Positions 6,012 through 7,988 of a stretch of DNA of 7,988 bases are shown here, in pieces. Position 1 is the first letter of the stretch. Every line of letters starts with the position of its first letter. The DNA lies in the NCBI GenBank assembly GCA_021286885.1, contig JAJTBM010000123.1, forward strand, positions 1 to 7,988, given 5' to 3'. Origin of the DNA: Rhodocyclales bacterium (lineage in GTDB: Bacteria > Pseudomonadota > Gammaproteobacteria > Burkholderiales > Rhodocyclaceae). The notes under the pieces are model-generated. The model made no database searches. It was not told the DNA's origin and saw nothing but the letters and a program-made list of their open reading frames with translations. The position numbers and the translations under genes are program-made.

Positions 6012-7502
6012 ATGAAATCCGGATCTTCCTTCACGGCCCCCCTGCTGGCGGGCCTGAGCAGCCTGAGCTTGCTGGCGGGCTGCACCCTCGCCCCCATCCA
6101 CCCAAAACCGGACATGGCCCTGCCGGCCCAGTACAAGGAGGCCCCCCAGCCGCCGGCAGAGGCCCCGTGGAAGCTCGCCCAACCCGCCGACACCCATGCC
6201 CGGGGTGAATGGTGGCGGGTGTTTGACGACGCCACCCTGAACGCCCTGGAACAGCAGGCTCTGGAAGCCAACCAGAATCTGCGCATCGCCGCCGCCCGCC
6301 TGGGCCAGGCCCGGGCCCTGGAGCACAGCGCCCGCGCCGCCCTGTTCCCCCAGGTGGGGATAGGCTTTGGGCCCACCCGCCAACAGGCCTCACCCGCCGC
6401 CCAGGGGCTGGCGGCCAATGCCGGCACCCGCGCCCAAACCCTGTGGCGCGGTCAGGCAAGCGTGGCCTATGAGGTGGATCTGTTCGGCCGGCTCGACAAC
6501 ACCGCCAACGCAGCCCGACTGGATGCGGAGCGGGACGAAGCCTTGTTCCACGCCACCCTGCTCGCCCTCCAGGGCGACGTGGCCCAGGCGTATTTTTGGG
6601 TGCGTGAACTGGATGGCACCCAGGCCCTGTACGCCGATACCGTCAAGCTGCGCCAGGAAGCCCTGCAACTGCTGCAACGCCGTTTTGATGCAGGCGACAT
6701 TGGCGAACTGGAGCTGGCCCAGGCCCGCACCGAGCTTGCAGCCGCCGAAGCCGAGGTGGCCGGCGTGGCGCGCCAGCGGGCCGTGGCCGAACATGCCCTG
6801 GCTATTTTGCTGGGCAAATCCCCGGCCCGCTTCAGCCTGCCCCCCCGCCCCATCGCCCGGCTGCAGCTGGAAGTGCCCACCGGCTTGCCCTCGGCCCTGC
6901 TCGAACGGCGCCCGGACATTGCCGCAGCCGAGCGCAGCATGGCCGCCGCCAACGCACGGATAGGCGCGGCCAAGGCCGCCTACTTTCCGCGCCTGAGCCT
7001 GACCGGCACCCTGGGCTATGAATCTGGCCGCCTGGGAGATCTGTTCAAGAGCGCCAGCCAGGCCTATGTGCTCGGCCCCCTGGTGGGCACCCTGCTCACC
7101 CTGCCGGTGCTGGACGGGGGCGCCCGGGAGGCGGGCGTGGCCCAGGCCAACAGCGTTTATGCCGAAGCCGTGGCCCAGTATCGCCAATCCATTCTGCAGG
7201 CCTTCAAGGAGGTTGAAGACAACCTGGCCCAGCTGCGCCTGCTGAACGAACAGAATGCGGCCCAGGATCGGGCAGTGGAAGCCGCCCAACGGGCCTCCCA
7301 TCTGTCGCACGTGCGCTATCGGGAAGGTGCGATCAGCTATTTCAATGTGATTGACGCAGATCGCAGCGTACTCCAGCACCAGCGCACTGCCGTCACCCTG
7401 GACGGCGAGCGGGCCCGGGCCACGGTTAATCTGATCCGGGCGCTGGGCGGTGGCTGGTCTGCCGAAACCTCAAAGAATCTGGCCCCCCTGGCCGTACGCT
7501 GA
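6012..7502 (+). CDS. Outer-membrane efflux lipoprotein (NodT/OprN/OpcM-type, TolC superfamily)
   Basis: The protein has 496 residues from ATG 6012. It forms the outer-membrane channel and periplasmic tunnel of the tripartite pump as a trimer. The N-terminus MKSGSSFTAPLLAGL leads to the lipobox LAGC, with C24 as the lipidated residue. Two OEP repeats follow. The first (about 65-265) has WWRVFDDATLNALEQQAL, then VAYEVDLFGRL (151-161). The second (about 290-480) has LLERRPDIAAAE, AANARIGAAKAAYFPRLSL and the LPVLDGGAREAGVAQAN turn. Long amphipathic helices lie between them, and NVIDADRSVL (445-454) is near the end. All are standard for the NodT branch. An in-frame ATG at 5955 would add 19 residues ahead of the signal peptide and is rejected: no signal would sit at the terminus and the Shine-Dalgarno serves 6012. 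As the last gene of the operon it is the likely dedicated partner of the pump (OprN, OprC or OpcM equivalent). Confidence 0.95.
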   Translation: MKSGSSFTAPLLAGLSSLSLLAGCTLAPIHPKPDMALPAQYKEAPQPPAEAPWKLAQPADTHARGEWWRVFDDATLNALEQQALEANQNLRIAAARLGQARALEHSARAALFPQVGIGFGPTRQQASPAAQGLAANAGTRAQTLWRGQASVAYEVDLFGRLDNTANAARLDAERDEALFHATLLALQGDVAQAYFWVRELDGTQALYADTVKLRQEALQLLQRRFDAGDIGELELAQARTELAAAEAEVAGVARQRAVAEHALAILLGKSPARFSLPPRPIARLQLEVPTGLPSALLERRPDIAAAERSMAAANARIGAAKAAYFPRLSLTGTLGYESGRLGDLFKSASQAYVLGPLVGTLLTLPVLDGGAREAGVAQANSVYAEAVAQYRQSILQAFKEVEDNLAQLRLLNEQNAAQDRAVEAAQRASHLSHVRYREGAISYFNVIDADRSVLQHQRTAVTLDGERARATVNLIRALGGGWSAETSKNLAPLAVR

Positions 7503-7512
7503 ATGCCACGCC

Positions 7513-7551
7513 GCATCAGGCCAGCATCATGCAAGGCGCTCGGCCTGATGC
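7513..7551 (+). terminator. Hairpin 3' of the efflux operon (possible terminator or 3' stabiliser)
   Basis: GCATCAGGCC (7513-7522) pairs perfectly with GGCCTGATGC (7542-7551) across a 19-nt loop, beginning 10 nt after the channel-gene stop. The strand downstream is A-rich rather than T-rich, so this is not a classical intrinsic terminator for the operon. It could protect the 3' end of the mRNA or mark a Rho-dependent end. The fold itself is clear; the function is uncertain. Confidence 0.4.
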
Positions 7552-7659
7552 AGAAAGCAAACGACAAAAAATCACAACCAATTGATTTAATTAATCTAAT
7601 CAAAAAATAAAATTAAAATTAGTCTAATTGGACTATTTAACCAAGCGCCACGCACACGC

Positions 7660-7686
7660 AAAAAAAGACTGAAAACTGACAAAAAA
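7660..7686. other. Phased A-tracts (candidate intrinsically bent DNA)
   Basis: Runs of A at 7660-7666, 7672-7675 and 7681-7686 have centres about 10 bp apart, in step with the helix. A similar pair (7764-7767 and 7773-7778) lies in the second repeat copy, followed by runs at 7794-7798, 7809-7812 and 7814-7817. Phased A-tracts bend DNA and favour nucleoid-protein binding. Here they stand 190-220 bp upstream of the next gene. The bend is predicted from spacing only. Confidence 0.5.
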
Positions 7687-7797
7687 CCGCCCCGCTAAGA
7701 CCAAATCAATTAAATCCAAATAGACTATTTTAATGAATGTTCGGTGCAGACCACAGACACCAGAAAAGTGACAAAAAACCACCCAGCGCAGACAAAA
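7671..7797 (+). repeat. Degenerate direct repeat, two copies 92 bp apart
   Basis: The segment at 7671-7705 recurs at 7763-7797 with about 29 of 35 positions identical. The best-kept core is TGACAAAAAACC (7677-7688 and 7769-7780). At the same 92-bp offset, GACTATTTAA (7631-7640) matches GACTATTTTA (7723-7732) at 9 of 10. The two matches together indicate an old duplication of a unit of about 92 bp, with the intervening parts diverged. No terminal inverted repeats or transposase accompany it. Confidence 0.55.
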
Positions 7798-7881
7798 ATT
7801 AACGCGGCAAAACAAAACAATTAAATCATCATCCGTGCTCCGCCTAGCCCACTTGCTTATTTTGGATATCAGGAGATCATG

Positions 7882-7988
7882 ATGAAACTTGCAAAACTGT
7901 TTGCCGCCACCGCCCTTGCCCTGGGAAGCTCCCTGGCCACACTGCCCGCCATGGCCCAGGCCATCACCCCCCTGTGTTCTCTTCAGGC
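7882..7988 (+). CDS. Exported protein, N-terminal fragment (function not recognised)
   Basis: Thirty-five codons are open to the window end. The start MKLAKLFAATALALGSSL is a textbook Sec signal peptide: basic n-region (K2, K5), an Ala/Leu hydrophobic core, and a cleavage region PAMAQA, so cleavage probably falls after AMA or AQA. The mature part visible is only a few residues, including one Cys (ITPLCSLQ), too little to name a family. Two ATGs are adjacent (7879 and 7882). The second is preferred because AGGAG (7871-7875) then stands 6 nt away rather than 3. The gene is separated from the efflux operon by about 380 bp of AT-rich DNA and by a hairpin, so it is probably a separate transcription unit, not part of the pump. 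Confidence 0.75.
   Translation, partial: MKLAKLFAATALALGSSLATLPAMAQAITPLCSLQ

Larger units (their letters stand above)
7503..7881. other. Intergenic region, 379 bp, mostly AT-rich
   Basis: No convincing gene is present. Left to right it holds a 10-bp-stem hairpin (7513-7551); an AT-rich stretch with a small inverted repeat TTGATT/AATCAA (7582-7587 and 7598-7603); a degenerate repeat of about 92-bp period; A-tracts spaced by about one helical turn; and finally a short mixed segment with the AGGAG ribosome-binding site (7871-7875) of the next gene. I could not pick a confident -35/-10 pair for that gene. The base composition contrasts sharply with the GC-rich genes on both sides. Confidence 0.8.

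Noticed and set aside
3950..6427. Very long open frame (825 codons) on the minus strand opposite the pump and channel genes
   Set aside because: It is the antisense shadow of GC-rich codons in the pump gene, is rich in Gly, His, Gln and Arg with no recognisable domain, and spans two well-supported plus-strand genes.
7633..7815. Minus-strand 60-codon frame in the AT-rich spacer
   Set aside because: No ribosome-binding site seen, Phe/Val/Leu-rich composition expected from A-rich DNA read backwards, and it is built from the repeat blocks; no family resemblance.
7560..7860. Possible insertion sequence, CRISPR array or origin in the AT-rich spacer
   Set aside because: Only two diverged repeat copies, no regular spacers, no terminal inverted repeats, no transposase and no recognisable DnaA-box cluster.
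7853..7864. TTGCTT and TATTTT motifs just before the exported-protein gene, as a possible promoter
   Set aside because: They overlap each other and lie too close to the ribosome-binding site to act as a spaced -35/-10 pair.

Overview
The window is high-GC DNA from a Gram-negative proteobacterium. The tripartite efflux operon with an outer-membrane lipoprotein fits this, and the gene order and family resemblances point to a betaproteobacterium (Burkholderiales or Rhodocyclales-like). That taxonomic guess is inference, not a database match.

Layout. At the left edge, on the minus strand, is the N-terminal 178 residues of a LysR-type regulator (534 to beyond 1). A divergent AT-rich promoter region (535-669) separates it from a four-gene plus-strand operon. 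The genes are an alpha/beta-hydrolase of the hormone-sensitive-lipase (HSL) family (670-1506), a periplasmic adaptor (1519-2781), an RND inner-membrane pump (2801-6007) and an outer-membrane efflux lipoprotein (6012-7502). Gaps are 4-19 bp, and two of the ribosome-binding sites overlap the preceding stop codon. A hairpin follows the last gene. An unusually AT-rich spacer with phased A-tracts and a degenerate 92-bp-period repeat (about 7555-7860) then leads into the start of an exported protein cut by the window edge (7882 onward).

How they work together. The pump is of the MexEF-OprN / BpeEF-OprC / CeoAB-OpcM type, and the order LysR < > hydrolase-adaptor-pump-outer-membrane channel is that of ceoR-llpE-ceoA-ceoB-opcM known from Burkholderia. 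The regulator probably binds a perfect dyad (572-590). That dyad lies within its own putative promoter and upstream of the hydrolase promoter, which suggests self-repression and ligand-dependent activation of the efflux operon.

The most unusual point is the hydrolase. The oxyanion-hole HGGG and the acid and base of the triad are present, but the nucleophile-elbow serine of GDSAG is an aspartate (GDDAG). It is therefore either a non-catalytic (sensor or scaffold) protein or an Asp-nucleophile enzyme. No mobile element, tRNA, rRNA or CRISPR array was seen.
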